Assembly: GCA_003254925.1 (NCBI GenBank)
Contig: QANZ01053924.1
Span: forward strand, 410,162-474,161
Reading direction: 5' to 3'
Length of the DNA stretch: 64,000 nt
Origin: Chamaecrista fasciculata
Lineage: Eukaryota; Streptophyta; Magnoliopsida; Fabales; Fabaceae
Shown here: in pieces, positions 49,401 through 60,831 of the stretch
Position numbering within the stretch: position 1 is the stretch's first letter
Layout: the number at the start of each line of letters is the position of its first letter
The notes under the pieces: generated by a model
Database searches by the model: none
What the model was told of the DNA's origin: nothing
Seen by the model: only the letters and a program-made list of their open reading frames with translations
Translations under genes and position numbers: made by a program

Positions 49401-50891
49401 CAAAGATACAGTGTGCTATATAGGTATGAATATCCTCCAAGGTTGCTTTCTTTTTTAACTTTTACTTTTATTTTTTTTCCACGCTCTTTTTGGTTCTCCA
49501 TTCATTGCCATAAGAAAAAATCATAGAATCTCACTAGTATTTCATGTCTTGATTTTTTTTTTCGTAGAAATTTTATGCCTTTTTATTTTCAAGTTTCCGT
49601 TCTCTTTTTTATCAAGCTTATCAAAGTTTGCTGCCTTGCCTTGATTCTAATGTAACTTTTTCCCCCTTTAAAATTCTTCTTCTTTAATCTTTTATGGTTT
49701 TCTCTTCTACTCTAATGAAGATAAAGAATTAATGCATCCATCGTTCAGATTTTTGTTGTAGCTTTTTCTTCATTAATTATTTAGGAATTTTTTTCACTCA
49801 CAAAAGTATTTGTTGCAGCTTGTTCTTCTTCTTCTTCTTCTTCTTTTTTAACTTACGGTTTTTTCTTTTATTCTCGAAATTATTATAATTAATACGTGTG
49901 AGTTTTTGTTGCATTTTTTTTTTCTTTTTAGCTGTTTTTTCTCTTTTTTCAATGCATATAACTGTTAGCATTGTCTATATGTAAATATTGTAAATATATT
50001 TTAGTCCATTTTATCTTTTCAGATTCCTTTTATTTTTCCTTCCTTTTTGATAATGAGGAAGATCAAACTTGATTTTTTTTTCAACTTACATATTCCCTCC
50101 CAACCGCATGAACTAGTTTCAAGTAGTAAACAAAGATACAGTGTGCTATAGGTATGAATATCCTCCAAAATTGATTTTTTTTTATTTAACTTTTACTTTT
50201 ATAATTTATTTTATTTCCTTACTCTTTTTGGTTCTCCATTCATTGTCATAAGAAAGAATCATAGAATCTCACTAGTATTTCATGTCTTGATTGTTTTTTC
50301 CGTAGACATTTTATGTCTTGATTTTACTTTTTAAGTTTCCGTTGTCTTTTTTATCAAGCTTATCAAAGTTTGCCGCCTTGCCTTGATTCTAATGTTACCT
50401 TTTCCCCCATTAAATTTTTCTTCTTTAATCTTTTATGGTTTTCTCTTCTACTCTAAAGATGATAAGAATTAATGCATCGTTCGAATTTTTGTTGTAGCTT
50501 TTTCTTCATTAATTATTTAGGATTTTTTTCACTCTTAAAAGAACCATAGTTGATGTATTTGTTGCAGCTTTTTCTTTTTCTTTTTCTTCTTCTTCTTCTT
50601 CTTCTTCTTTTAACTTACGGTTTTTTCTTTCATTCTCGAAATTATTGTAATTAATACATGCGAGTTTTTCTACAACTTTTATTCTTTTTAGCCGTTTCTT
50701 CTCTTTTTTCAATGCATATGACTGTTAGCGTTGTCTATACGTAAATATTGTAAATATATTTTATTCGATTTTATCTTTTTCGTTTCTTTTTATTTTTCCT
50801 TCCTTTTTGATAATGAGGAAGATCAAACTTGATTTTTTTTTTAAACTTACATATTCCTTCCCAACCACATGAACTAGTTTCAAGTAGTAAA
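49401..50891. repeat. 0.73-kb tandem duplication in the EIL leader intron
   Basis: Unit 1 is 49401-50130 and unit 2 is 50131-50891. Both begin CAAAGATACAGTGTGCTATA and end near GAACTAGTTTCAAGTAGTAA. The units differ by small indels and substitutions. Each carries the leader splice donor, so the gene has two possible donors 0.73 kb apart. The sequence is T-rich and non-coding. Confidence 0.85.
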
Positions 50892-51222
50892 CTTCAATTT
50901 CCTCTTTCTTCCCTTGTTTCTTGGTACCTCTATATATGCATATATTTATTTTTTCTTCTTTTTTCAAAATGTCTTAAATGATGCTATCATATAGTTAATG
51001 CATGCAAATTTGCTTACTCTTCTTTATAGTATCAATTGTTGTACCTATTCCATTCTCTAAGTGCTTTAATTTGATTTTGAATTTTTACCATGTATGGACA
51101 CATTATAATTTTTGAAACTTTTTGTTGATTTTGTAGAGGAGTAAAATAGAATAATCCTTCAAGAGCAAAATCTCTTTAGCAAACTACATTTTTATTTTGC
51201 TCCTACAATTGAAGACCTTAAA

Positions 51223-52038
51223 ATGGAGTATCAAGGAGAAGTTAAAGCAAAAAAAACTCTTGAAGACTTGTGTGAACTTCAAAATTCAACACTTGGAACA
51301 CTTCTTTCAGCTTTAATCCCACATTGTAATCCACCCCAACAAAATTTTCCTTATGGTAAGGGAAACTCCCCTCCATGGTGGCCTAAAGGGGATGAAGAAT
51401 GGTTTGATCAATTAGGAGTTGCCAAAAAAGTTGGTCCCCCTCCTTTTAGGAGGCCTCATGACCTGAGGAAAGCTTGGAAGGTAATAGCTCTTACAAGTGT
51501 TATTAAACACTTGTCTTATGATTTTGATAAAATTCGTCGAGTGGTTTTTGAAAATAAAATATTACATGAAAGAATGAATGCTAGGGAGAATTCTATTTGG
51601 GCTGCTATTCTAGAACAAGAGGAGGAAGCATCCAAGGAACAATTGCAAGTTGAAGGGAATATTATTGATCCTAAGGACAATAACGTTGTTCTTCAAAAGA
51701 GGAAGCAACCATGTCATGAAGAAATTCATAATGTTACTACGTATAGGAATTTGAATTGTACTTGTATGGATAGCAAAATTGGGTTTATAGATTACCCTCC
51801 TCCTCCGGGTCTTATTGAACCATCAGAGCCTCTACAAGATGATGTGGTATCGAGTGAATTGGGTTCATCAAGGATTTGCAAAGATGCTGAAAATGATTCT
51901 GATTTGATGTTAATCTACAAGTCAGGCCTTGAAATGAACAAAAGAAACAAGACCAGTGCTGTAGAAAATATCCCTACTATTCCTTCAAAGAACCAGAGCG
52001 AGTTTCAACAAGATGTCAATGTTGATGAGCATAATTAG
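51223..52038 (+). CDS. Short EIN3-like (EIL) protein, 271 aa
   Basis: Intact ORF matching the second half of the EIN3/EIL DNA-binding domain (ethylene signalling transcription factors, nuclear). LCELQNSTLGTLLSALIPHC is at about 17-36; PPWWPKGDEEWFDQLG at about 51-66; PPPFRRPHDLRKAWKVIAL at about 73-91; a helix with IKHLSYDFDKIRR at about 95-107; ENSIWAAILEQEEE at about 122-135. What follows (to 271) is Lys/Glu-rich and not recognised. EIN3 proteins are usually about 500-630 residues and start with an acidic and a basic region plus a REWWKDKV-type block; none of this is present here or in the 2 kb upstream. The pseudogene copies at 35 kb begin at the same ATG, so the short form is ancestral to this cluster. 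It may be a regulator without normal DNA binding, or a decaying gene; the uninterrupted frame favours recent or present selection. Confidence 0.8.
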   Translation: MEYQGEVKAKKTLEDLCELQNSTLGTLLSALIPHCNPPQQNFPYGKGNSPPWWPKGDEEWFDQLGVAKKVGPPPFRRPHDLRKAWKVIALTSVIKHLSYDFDKIRRVVFENKILHERMNARENSIWAAILEQEEEASKEQLQVEGNIIDPKDNNVVLQKRKQPCHEEIHNVTTYRNLNCTCMDSKIGFIDYPPPPGLIEPSEPLQDDVVSSELGSSRICKDAENDSDLMLIYKSGLEMNKRNKTSAVENIPTIPSKNQSEFQQDVNVDEHN

Positions 52039-52528
52039 AACTTGTTTGGCAACAATTTGATGGTGATCATGGGAAGTACATTGACTCATTTTCCAAACTA
52101 TTTTGCTTAATTACATAGGCAACAATGATTTTGGTTTAGAGATTGGTGGTGATCCATTTGGAGCTAATACATATGAATGAAGCAACCAAAAAATCAATAT
52201 TTCTCTGGAGTATGATCAACTTTCATATAGGAATTAATTTGGTTTTTCTTTTGTAGCAGGGGGAGAGAGTAATGTGTTTGTTTTCCGTGGACTATGTGTT
52301 GTTTAATTTTATATTTATAAATACATGATATGTTTGATAAGTTTTTAAATTAAAGAATAAATTTGATTAAGACCACTATAAATTCTTAATGCTTGAAGAT
52401 CAGACCTAGGCATGCTTAAAATTTGTTAATAATATATTGAGGAATGGATGCAATAGTTGTCTTAAAGAAGACTATGATAAGATAATTATATATATATAAG
52501 TAGTTATTATACTTTATAGTAGAATGAA

Positions 52529-53487
52529 GGTCAAAATGTAACAAGACCCCTTAAACATTGCGTCATTTGGAAGTAGGCCCTTAAAATATCAATTTTGAAA
52601 ATTAAATCCTTAAACTTTAAAGGTTTAGGAATTAGATCCTTCCATCCATTTTTTCACTAACGATGTTAATTATTATTAGAATAAATTACACTTTGGTACC
52701 TTGTGGTTTAAAAGATGACATTCTGGTACCCTGTGGTATTATCAGTTATCACTTTGGTACCCTAAGCTTTAATTTTGTTAGAAAATTAACGGAAATTGGC
52801 ATTTTTGGAGCTATTTTGTAATTTTTAACCATCATTGAAAAATAAAAGACAATTTTAATACAGGAAAAAGAGGTTGAAATTACTAAAAAAACACTCATAA
52901 ATATTTAAATATCTTCAAAATAGTCTTTAAAAACACAAAATTTTAGATATTAATAAGACTAGATTGCAAAAGTTTTTCAAAATTGGGACTGTTTTGTAAT
53001 TCTATCTTCTATCCTATATTTTTCAAATATTATGTTTTGACCCCAAAAAGTTTTTATAGTTTTCATTTTAGTCCCTAGATAATATGTATTCAGGGACCTA
53101 TTTGTAATTTTACAAAAATATTGGGGGTCAATATGTAATTTTTGCAAAAATTGTTATGGTTAAAATTAAAAAATAGCTCAAAAATTCCAATTTATGTTAA
53201 CTTTCTAATAGAATTAAAGATCAGGGTACGAAAGTGTTAACAAAGAATACCACAGGGTACTAGAATGTCACTTTTTGAACCACATGGTACCAAATTGGAA
53301 TATGGCCAAATCACAGGGTACCAAAGTGTAATTTATCCTAATAATAATTAACACCGTTAGTGAAAAAATAGATGGAAGGATCTAATTCCTAAACCATCGA
53401 AGTTTAAGGATTTGATTTTTAAAATTGATAATTTAAGGACCTACTTCCAAATGACCCAAAGTTAAGGGGTCTTGTTACATTTTTCCC
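52529..53487. mobile_element. MULE-type foldback element (959 bp)
   Basis: Ends GGTCAAAATGTAACAAGACC and, inverted, GGGAAAAATGTAACAAGACC. Perfect 9-bp duplication TAGAATGAA at 52520-52528 and 53488-53496. The inverted arms run deep: an inner pair with AAATTACACTTTGGTACC is mirrored, so the whole can fold back on itself. No coding capacity. Confidence 0.9.
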
Positions 53488-53879
53488 TAGAATGAATGTG
53501 TAAGTGTTAAAAATAAAAATTAATTAACTAATTATCAATTTTAGTAAAATTAAAAATAAACCAATCATTTACTATAATTAATGGGAGTCGTTTTTGTTGG
53601 AACTTAAACAAAGTCTTTACTCTATTGCGAGATTCAAGATGCTGGACCAGTAATCAGGTTGTCAAATATAATTGTGTTAATATAAGAAAATGTTTATGAT
53701 ACAATATTTATTATTTTGGTTAAATGTATATCTTTAAGTTTATTTTGGTCCTAAAAGTTTCAGAAGTTTAATATTATTCCTAAATGTTGCCATTTAGTTT
53801 CATTTTGGTCTCAAACTATTACTGAATGTGATCATATCTCTTTCGTTTCCAAGTTCGAATGTGATGAATTAATCGAGAG

Positions 53880-54480
53880 CTATTGTTTTTGCAACGATTT
53901 AAAAAGGGTTGCTATTGTCTTTAGAAACAATTTACAAACATCCCTTATTGTCTTTAGCGACAGTTTTACCATATGTCACTATTGCCTCTAAAGTTATTGT
54001 CTTTAGTAGAAATATGCAAAATAGTTGCTATATATTGTGTTTAGTAACTTTTTTCTCGCAAATTGTTACTATTTTCTTTAACAATGGTTTTGGGTTTAAC
54101 AAGGGTTTCGTAAACTAACGTAATAGTAACAGTTTAAAAAATAATATTATCATTAGTAGTGATTTATGAAACTACCGCTATTTAGCCTATTCTCTTTAAC
54201 GACGGTTTTGTAAATTGCTCTCATTGTCTATAGTTGTAGTTTCATATTGCTACTATTGTATTTAATTAGCGACAGTTTTAGAAATTATCATTATTGTCTT
54301 TTGCAGCAGTTTTGAAAATCGCTGCTATTATCTTTAGTATCGGTTTTGCCAATTGTCTTTATTGTCTCTAGCAACATTTTGCAAAAATCACCACTATTAT
54401 CTTTAGCAGCAATTTCAAAAACTCTCGTTTTTTCTTTAGCAACAATTTGAAAAAATGTCATTATTGTTTCTACGATGGTT
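53880..54480. repeat. Degenerate ~37-bp tandem repeat
   Basis: A chain of about a dozen diverged units built around TATTGTCTTTAGCRACAGTTTT followed by an AAATTGCTACT-like stretch. Copies differ at many positions. The wording resembles subterminal repeats of DNA transposons, but no ends or target duplication are seen. Confidence 0.6.
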
Positions 54481-54536
54481 TACAATTTTTTTTTGCCTTA
54501 TTTTATTTTTATTGATAAACTTTAATATAAATATTT

Positions 54537-54840
54537 GAGTAAATTACACTTTGGTACTTTGTTCTATGGACTAATTTCACTCTGGTATCCTATTCTTTGC
54601 ACTGTTAACATTTTGTTACCATTTTCTTTAAAAGTGACATTTCAATTAGTACCCTGTTCTTTGCACTGTTAACACTTTGGTACTCTAAAAAAATATAGAA
54701 CATGGTAACAAATCGTGAAAGAACGAGGTACCAAAGTGAAATCGATCCATAGAACATGGTACCAAAGTGTTAATGTTGCAAAGAACAGGATACCAAAATG
54801 TAACTTCTGAAAGAATAGGATATCAAAATATAATTTACCC
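54537..54840. mobile_element. MULE-type foldback MITE (304 bp)
   Basis: Ends GAGTAAATTACACTTTGG and, inverted, GGGTAAATTATATTTTG. Perfect 9-bp duplication TAAATATTT at 54528-54536 and 54841-54849. The arms resemble the inner arms of the 52529-53487 element. Confidence 0.88.
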
Positions 54841-55109
54841 TAAATATTTTATTATTCTTCTTCTTTATTATGAGGTTAATGTGGTAATAATTAGATAATG
54901 ACGTATGAAACCCAAGAGTATAAGGAGTTTGAATTCTAATTGAAGAGTATATTTTTTATATGATTATTAATTTACTATTAACTAGAGGATTCACGATAAA
55001 AAAATTATTATTATTACGTACGTTGTCGTTAGTAGATACCTGGTTAAAAATAATAATGAAATATGTTAATGATGTCAAAGCACGTTGATAAGTTTTTATG
55101 AATTGTGAG

Positions 55110-55675
55110 CAAGTTATCAAAATCGGACCGGCCATTGAACTGGCTGAAGAAGGGGTTTAAGGTTCAATGGTTCAACCGGGGTCCAATCGGGGTCGGACCG
55201 TTGATAAATAGATAAATTAAAAATAATAAAAAAACCTATATATGATAAAATTTTAATTCAAATATTCATAATTAGGTTACAAAATACAATTATAACATTA
55301 ATATATTAATACAATTTTCATAAATTAACATGAATTAATATAGGGATAATCAATTTTCATAATGTTCAACAATATAATATCATCAAGTGACATTTTATGA
55401 TCACTTTCTCTATCAAATTTTGATTCATAATCAACATTCTCTAATATTTGACCCATAATTATAAAAAAAGACCAAAAAAATCAACAAAAAAAAAATAAAA
55501 TAAAATAAAATATGAACCAGGACCGGTTCAACCGGTTTGCCTCCGGTTCAGGCCGGTTTCACCGGTTTTTGGCCAGTTCGCTCCGATTCTCTGCCTGGCC
55601 GGTTATTAAACTGACTCGGACCGGCCTAATGGCCGGTTCCCGGTTCAACCGGCCGGTCCGATTTTAATAACTATG
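55110..55675. mobile_element. hAT-like MITE rich in CCGGTT words (566 bp)
   Basis: Inverted ends CAAGTTATCAAAATCGGACC and CATAGTTATTAAAATCGGAC. 8-bp flanks ATTGTGAG (55102-55109) and CTTGTGAG (55676-55683), 7 of 8 matching. Subterminal blocks are CCGGTTCAACCGG and GGCCGGTTC; the core is AT-rich. Confidence 0.75.
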
Positions 55676-55683
55676 CTTGTGAG

Positions 55684-56400
55684 TTGCGACTACTGAGCAC
55701 CATGAAAAAAATAAAGTTAACATTACTTTCACAATTATTATTGGTTCACCTTTATATATGTTGATAATTTAAATTATATTTCTTCCCTTCATTATTATTC
55801 TGAAACCACAATAAAGGTTGCATATAAATTAAGTTCCTGATATTTTAATACTTTTTATGTATTTAATTTGTATTTTTTTTTGTTCACTTATCTAAGAAGT
55901 TTCCAACTTGGATTTGCTATTATTATCAATTAAAATTGAGATTTTAATTGTAAAATGGTTCCTTTTATGTTTCTACTCATATTTTAATCTGGTCACATTT
56001 CATACAGACTCAGAAAAATGCTCAAATTCCAGGCCAAAAAAAAAAAGCTCAAACTCGGATAAAAATACATAGAAAGACCAAAATATCCTTTTGAATATTT
56101 CCCATTTCCCAAAATGCCTCTTCTTGTACTCTTACTCATAAAATTACCATTATGTTCTTTTATTATTATTATTATTATTATTTTTGAATAAGATCATGGG
56201 ATGGGATTGGATCTTTTTTATTTTTTATGATACCTTTATTTCTTTTTTTAAAAAAATTATTTTATAATAAAAATCCCATTAAAACTTAATACCAAGATTA
56301 AATCCCTATTTTTATCTATTTTTCAAAGATGGACAATTCAAACATTTTTATGATGTTTTTATTTCTTTTTTATATTTTTATATTTCAGTATTTTATTCTT
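55684..56400. other. Intergenic, AT-rich
   Basis: No gene seen; a short (ATT)n run near 56160-56180. Confidence 0.55.
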
Positions 56401-57060
56401 TTAATCTAGTGATTGATCTTTCTTTATATATATATTAAAAACGGTAAGAAAAACATACACAATAGTCTCAATCTTTAATTCCTGAGTATTCATCACATCA
56501 CGTACATTAACGGAGACACTTGGGTTATGGCTTGAGAACGCTATTGCATGAAACGTAAATAGATTATCAACAGATGAACTTCTATCCTGATTAACAACGA
56601 AATCATAAAAACTTACATAAGTTCTAATGGGCCTAATTACCGTAGATGGCTCCGTCTTCACACCCTTCTAGATGATGTGATGTCATTCCTGCATTTCCAA
56701 ATAACATCAAGCCTCACCAGAATCGTAAACCAAGCCCCTTCAAAGAGATCTTTGTTTTCCGCCAACAAAGAATCCAAAACTTCAACCAACTGCAAAACTG
56801 TTCATTTCCAGAGTTCGTCCTAAACGAGAACAGAAGGCCAAACCACACAGCTCTAGAAAAACTGCATCTTAAAAAAATATGGGAAACTGAATCGTCGGCC
56901 TCCCCACAAAAGGGACAGACAATTTCTCAATGAAGATGACGACAATTTAAGTTTGTATACGTCGGGTTAACATTATTGAAGATCTTCCAAACAATCAGCA
57001 AAACCCTTAGAAATTTTCATTCTCCAAAAATCCTTCCAACGGAAGGATTGAAATATAAAC
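56400..57060 (-). pseudogene. LINE remnant (zinc-binding and C-terminal region)
   Basis: On the minus strand CPFCGEADDSVSHIFLRC is readable near 56900-56930, followed by SRAVWF-like and LDVIWKCRNDI-like segments. Further on, HAIAFSSHNPSVS corresponds to QAIASSSHNE of the LINE at 61912. Stops and frame changes are present. It is a 5'-truncated L1-type relic. Confidence 0.7.
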
Positions 57061-57385
57061 TATGAATTTTATGTTTGGGATTAATACCATTTCGATTAAT
57101 CAATAGATCGTTTGCTCATCATGATTGAAATGTGAACTATGTATGAATTTTATGTCTGAGATTAATGGTATTGATATTACTCTCTCTTTTTAAATTGATT
57201 GCTTGATTTTAAATTTTAAATTTTGATACATATATATTTATATATATTATTTTTTTAAGCATATGTAAACTCTAATGATTTAATGTTACTAGTTTACTCT
57301 CTTTAGTCTTTTCTGAGTTTAATTAAAAGAAATGACAATTTTGATTATTATTATTTGATGATAATAAATTTTGGTTACTGATCAG

Positions 57386-57736
57386 CTAAGAAGCATGGAC
57401 ACTTCATTTTGAGGGCGTGTCGCTGTGTCAGACACGTGTCAATGTGTGACACCCGTACGACACTGACATGACACATATTCATATATTTTAGAATATAAAT
57501 CAATTTTTTGTAACTTTAACATGACATACAAGAGAAAATAATAATAGATATGATATATATTATGAATAAAAATTGTAATTTTTAATTTTTCAATGAAAAT
57601 TATGAATATTTAATTATTTATATATATATATATAAATATATGCCGTGTCGTGTCATGTAATTTTGAGAGTTTGACATGTCGCTGTGTCCATGTCCGTATT
57701 GTATCTCGTGTCTGTATCAGTGTCCATGCTTCATAG
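57386..57736. mobile_element. MITE with GACACG-rich ends (copy 2)
   Basis: 351 bp, with inverted ends CTAAGAAGCATGGACACT and CTATGAAGCATGGACACT. The flanking duplication is the palindrome CTGATCAG at 57378-57385 and 57737-57744. The interior matches 6691-7039 in reverse orientation. The 8-bp duplication suggests a hAT relative. Confidence 0.85.
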
Positions 57737-57925
57737 CTGATCAGATAAACTCGGTGATAATTCTGATCAATAGCAACCCATGCAATTTAAGAATTTGTAG
57801 GACTAANAAAGGAGAAGAGGAAGAAAAGAGGCAGGGACAACCGTTAATCTTTCTATAAATTAATTTTTAATTAAAGAAAAGCGAGAAATGCTATCATAAA
57901 CTATGAACTATGAAGTATTAAATAA

Positions 57926-59182
57926 GGTCAAAATCTTATTTTGACCCTTAATGTTTACCATAAATTTTGTTTTGGTTTCTAATATTTTTTTTTATTCTAT
58001 TTTGGTCCTTAATACTTTCTAGAATTTTCATAATTAGTTCCTAACTATTGAATGTAATTATATCTCTCTTGTTTCAAACTTGAATGTAATTAAATTAGAG
58101 CTACAAGTTAAATTTGATGAGATTTTATCTTTGTCAAGTTCGATCATCAACAAATGAGGTCAAATCGGCCAAAAAACGAGCCGCTTGTTTTATGAATTTG
58201 GTCATATCTTTCTTATTTCAAGTATGAATGCAAGGAAATAAGAGCTACAAATTACTCTTGATGAGTTCTTTTTCTATCTAGTTGAGGTTGTTGGCAAACG
58301 AGGTTAAATAGCAGTACTCCGAAAGTGAATTTGATCAAAACACCAATATTAACTTTCAAAGTACTATTTAACCTTAATTGTTGACAGTTCCATAACTAGA
58401 CAGAGAAAAAACTCGTCAATAGTAACTCATATTATAGCTCTAATTTTGTTGCATTCGGACTTAAAACGAGAGAGATATGCCCAAATTCATAAAACAAGTT
58501 GCCCATTTCCGGGCCTAATTTCATGTCTAAATTGACTTTGTTTGTTGATAACTCCAATTTGGCAAAGAAAAAGGTCATCAAATTTAACTTGTAGCTAGGG
58601 GTGTACACGGGTCGGGCCAGTTCACTAAGTCTCGTCGGGCCAATTGTTTTTTTAATTTTTTTATCTATGTCATTTATTTATTTTATATATTTTTTAACTT
58701 GTATATATTGATAAAATAATTAATTATGGATTGTTAATGATATTTTTATTAATAAAGACATTTAATTTGATTTATTTATTAAAAAATATTGATTTAATTG
58801 AGATTAAATATACATTTTATGTATTTTTTAATATACAATTGATAAAAATAATAATACATCTATGTATTTCTTATTTTCTTATCATTAAAAAAATATTTAG
58901 TAATAGAAAATATAAATATATATTGTAAAAACTAAAAAAAGTTTTTTTTAAAAAAAATGGGTATACCCCGGATCGTATCGGGTTTTGCACACCCCTATGT
59001 GTAGCTATGATTTCATTGCATTCCGTATTAAAATGAAAAAGATATGATCATATTTAATAGTTAGAAACCAATTATGAAACTTCTAGGAAACATATATCAA
59101 AAGAGAACAAAGAAAACATTAAGGACCAAAATAGAATTTAGGGTAAACATTAGGACCAAAATAAGGTTTTGGACTTTTGGCC
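57926..59182. mobile_element. MULE-type foldback element (1257 bp) with nested hAT-like MITE
   Basis: Ends GGTCAAAATCTTATTTTG and, inverted, GGCCAAAAGTCCAAAACC. Perfect 9-bp duplication ATTAAATAA at 57917-57925 and 59183-59191. Long arms mirror each other (GAGCTACAAGTTAAATTTGATGAG and its complement). The right arm is interrupted by the element 58596-58997. Confidence 0.9.
58596..58997. mobile_element. hAT-like MITE nested in the foldback
   Basis: 402 bp, with ends TAGGGGTGTACACGGGTCGG and CACACCCCTA. Flanks CTTGTAGC and TGTGTAGC share 6 of 8 bases. Comparison with the uninterrupted left arm of the host element shows that the insertion split a GTAGCT site. Confidence 0.75.
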
Positions 59183-59261
59183 ATTAAATAAAGGTTGAGA
59201 TAATAGATTGTTGTGGATGCTTTTTCTTTCTTGTACGCGTGTGGGTTTCCCATTGAATAAA

Positions 59262-60483
59262 GAGAAAGCCTACTTTTTGGTCCTCAATTGTTACTAAGTC
59301 AACGATTTAGTCCCTGAATTGTAGGAAACTACAATTCAGTCCCTCAATTTTACACCTCCGTCTATATTTTAGTCCCTGAGCTGTTAACCATCCGTTAGTC
59401 TGATGATGTGGCAGTTAAATGATGATGTGTCACTGTTAAATGATGATGTGGCTTCCAAATTATTTATCCTAGTCATATTTTATCAGTCAAAATCTTATTT
59501 TAGTCCCTTAAATTTGCTCAAAGTTTCATATTCATCCTTCAAGTTTCCACTCATTCACCATTACCATCAAATCTTCATCTCAATTACTTCTTTTCTTCTA
59601 GTTCTTCTTCTTCTTCGCATCCCCAATATCCCCATCCCCAAACACCTTCCTCTCCACTCTTACTGCTTCGAGAATCTTCGCCAATTCGGATCTCGCCCTT
59701 GCCTCATCAACGCTCCCACCGACAAAGTCTTCACCTACCACGACGACGTCGACCTCACCGCCCGCCACGTTGCCGCCGGCCTCCACCACAAATTCGCCAT
59801 TCGCCGCGGCGACGTCATCATGGTCCTCCTACCTAACTCGCCGGAATTCGTCTTCTCCTTCCTTGCCGCCTCACATCTCAGCGCCGTCACCACCGCGGCG
59901 AATCCTTTCTTCACAGCCACCGAGATCGCCAAACAAGCCCACGCCTCCGACGCCAAGGTCCTAATCACTCAATCTTCCTACTACGACAAAGTAAAAGACC
60001 TCGACGGAATTAAGATCGTTCGCCGGAAGCCGCCTTCGAGTAGGATGTGATTCTGTGTGTGTTGCCATTGTTCCATATATATTCGCTGAATTCGGTGTTG
60101 CTGTGTGGGTTGAGGGCGAAAGCAATGATTCTGGTGATGCCGAAGAAGAGGAACTAGCAGAAGAAGATGAAGATTTGATTCAATGATGAATGGGTAGAAA
60201 TTTGAAGGATGAATATGAAACTTTGAGCAAATTTAAGGGACTAAAATAGGATTTTGGCTTATAAAATATGACTAGGATAGATAATTTGGAAGCCACATCA
60301 TCATTTAACAGTGACACATCATCATTTAACGGCCACATCATCAGACTAACGGATGGTTAACAGCTCAGGGACTAAAACATAGACGAAAGTGTAAAATTAA
60401 GGGACTGAGTTGTAGTTTCTTACAATTCAGGGACTAAATCGTTGACTCGGTAACAATTGAGGGACCAAAAAATAGGTTTTCTC
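59262..60483. mobile_element. Pack-MULE carrying joined 4CL gene pieces
   Basis: 1222 bp, with ends GAGAAAGCCTACTTTTTGG and, inverted, GAGAAAACCTATTTTTTGG. A perfect 9-bp duplication, TTGAATAAA, lies at 59253-59261 and 60484-60492. The inverted arms are about 320 bp long, share words such as CAACGATTTAGTCCCTGAAT, and are about 90% alike by eye. The inner arm ends (CTTCTTCTTCTTC and its mirror) flank a GC-rich coding fragment. No transposase. Confidence 0.92.
59616..60145 (+). pseudogene. Captured fragments of a 4-coumarate:CoA ligase gene
   Basis: Piece 1 (about 59616-60020) encodes the 4CL N-terminus: [57 protein letters not shown]-like and AEIAKQA-like blocks, up to [10 protein letters not shown]. 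Piece 2 (60044-60145) encodes [20 protein letters not shown] and ends at VMPK. The stretch that should lie between them, with the AMP-binding P-loop (SSGTTGLPKG in the family), is absent, and a stop precedes piece 2. So two non-adjacent parts of one gene were joined inside the element. It cannot form a CoA ligase. The open reading frame of piece 1 starts within the element arm at 59403. The segment is far GC-richer than its surroundings. Confidence 0.88.
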
Positions 60484-60831
60484 TTGAATAAATGGACACA
60501 AAATGTAAAAAATGCTGAAAGAGTACAAAATCAGTCTCATTTTAAACAAGTTGGCCCAAATAATATCTCATTCTAAACAAGTGAATGGTTTACTAGAAAT
60601 TTGTTGTTGTAATTATATTTTTAACACATGTTACAAAAAAAGAACTAATTTTATTATTTGATATAACTAGCGCTAATGTCACAAATTAAACAAAATGCCT
60701 CCATGATTGGATACCCTTTCCAATATATATTTTGTACTTACGTGATTGAATGAAATTAAACTTTTAACTAAAATGCATGCAGCAAATAATTTGCAATTTT
60801 TATGTTCATCATAAAATAATAATAAAATAAA

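Noticed and set aside
59598..59968. Minus-strand ORFs over the 4CL fragment
   Set aside because: Antisense of the GC-rich captured exon; the plus-strand reading shows clear 4CL similarity.
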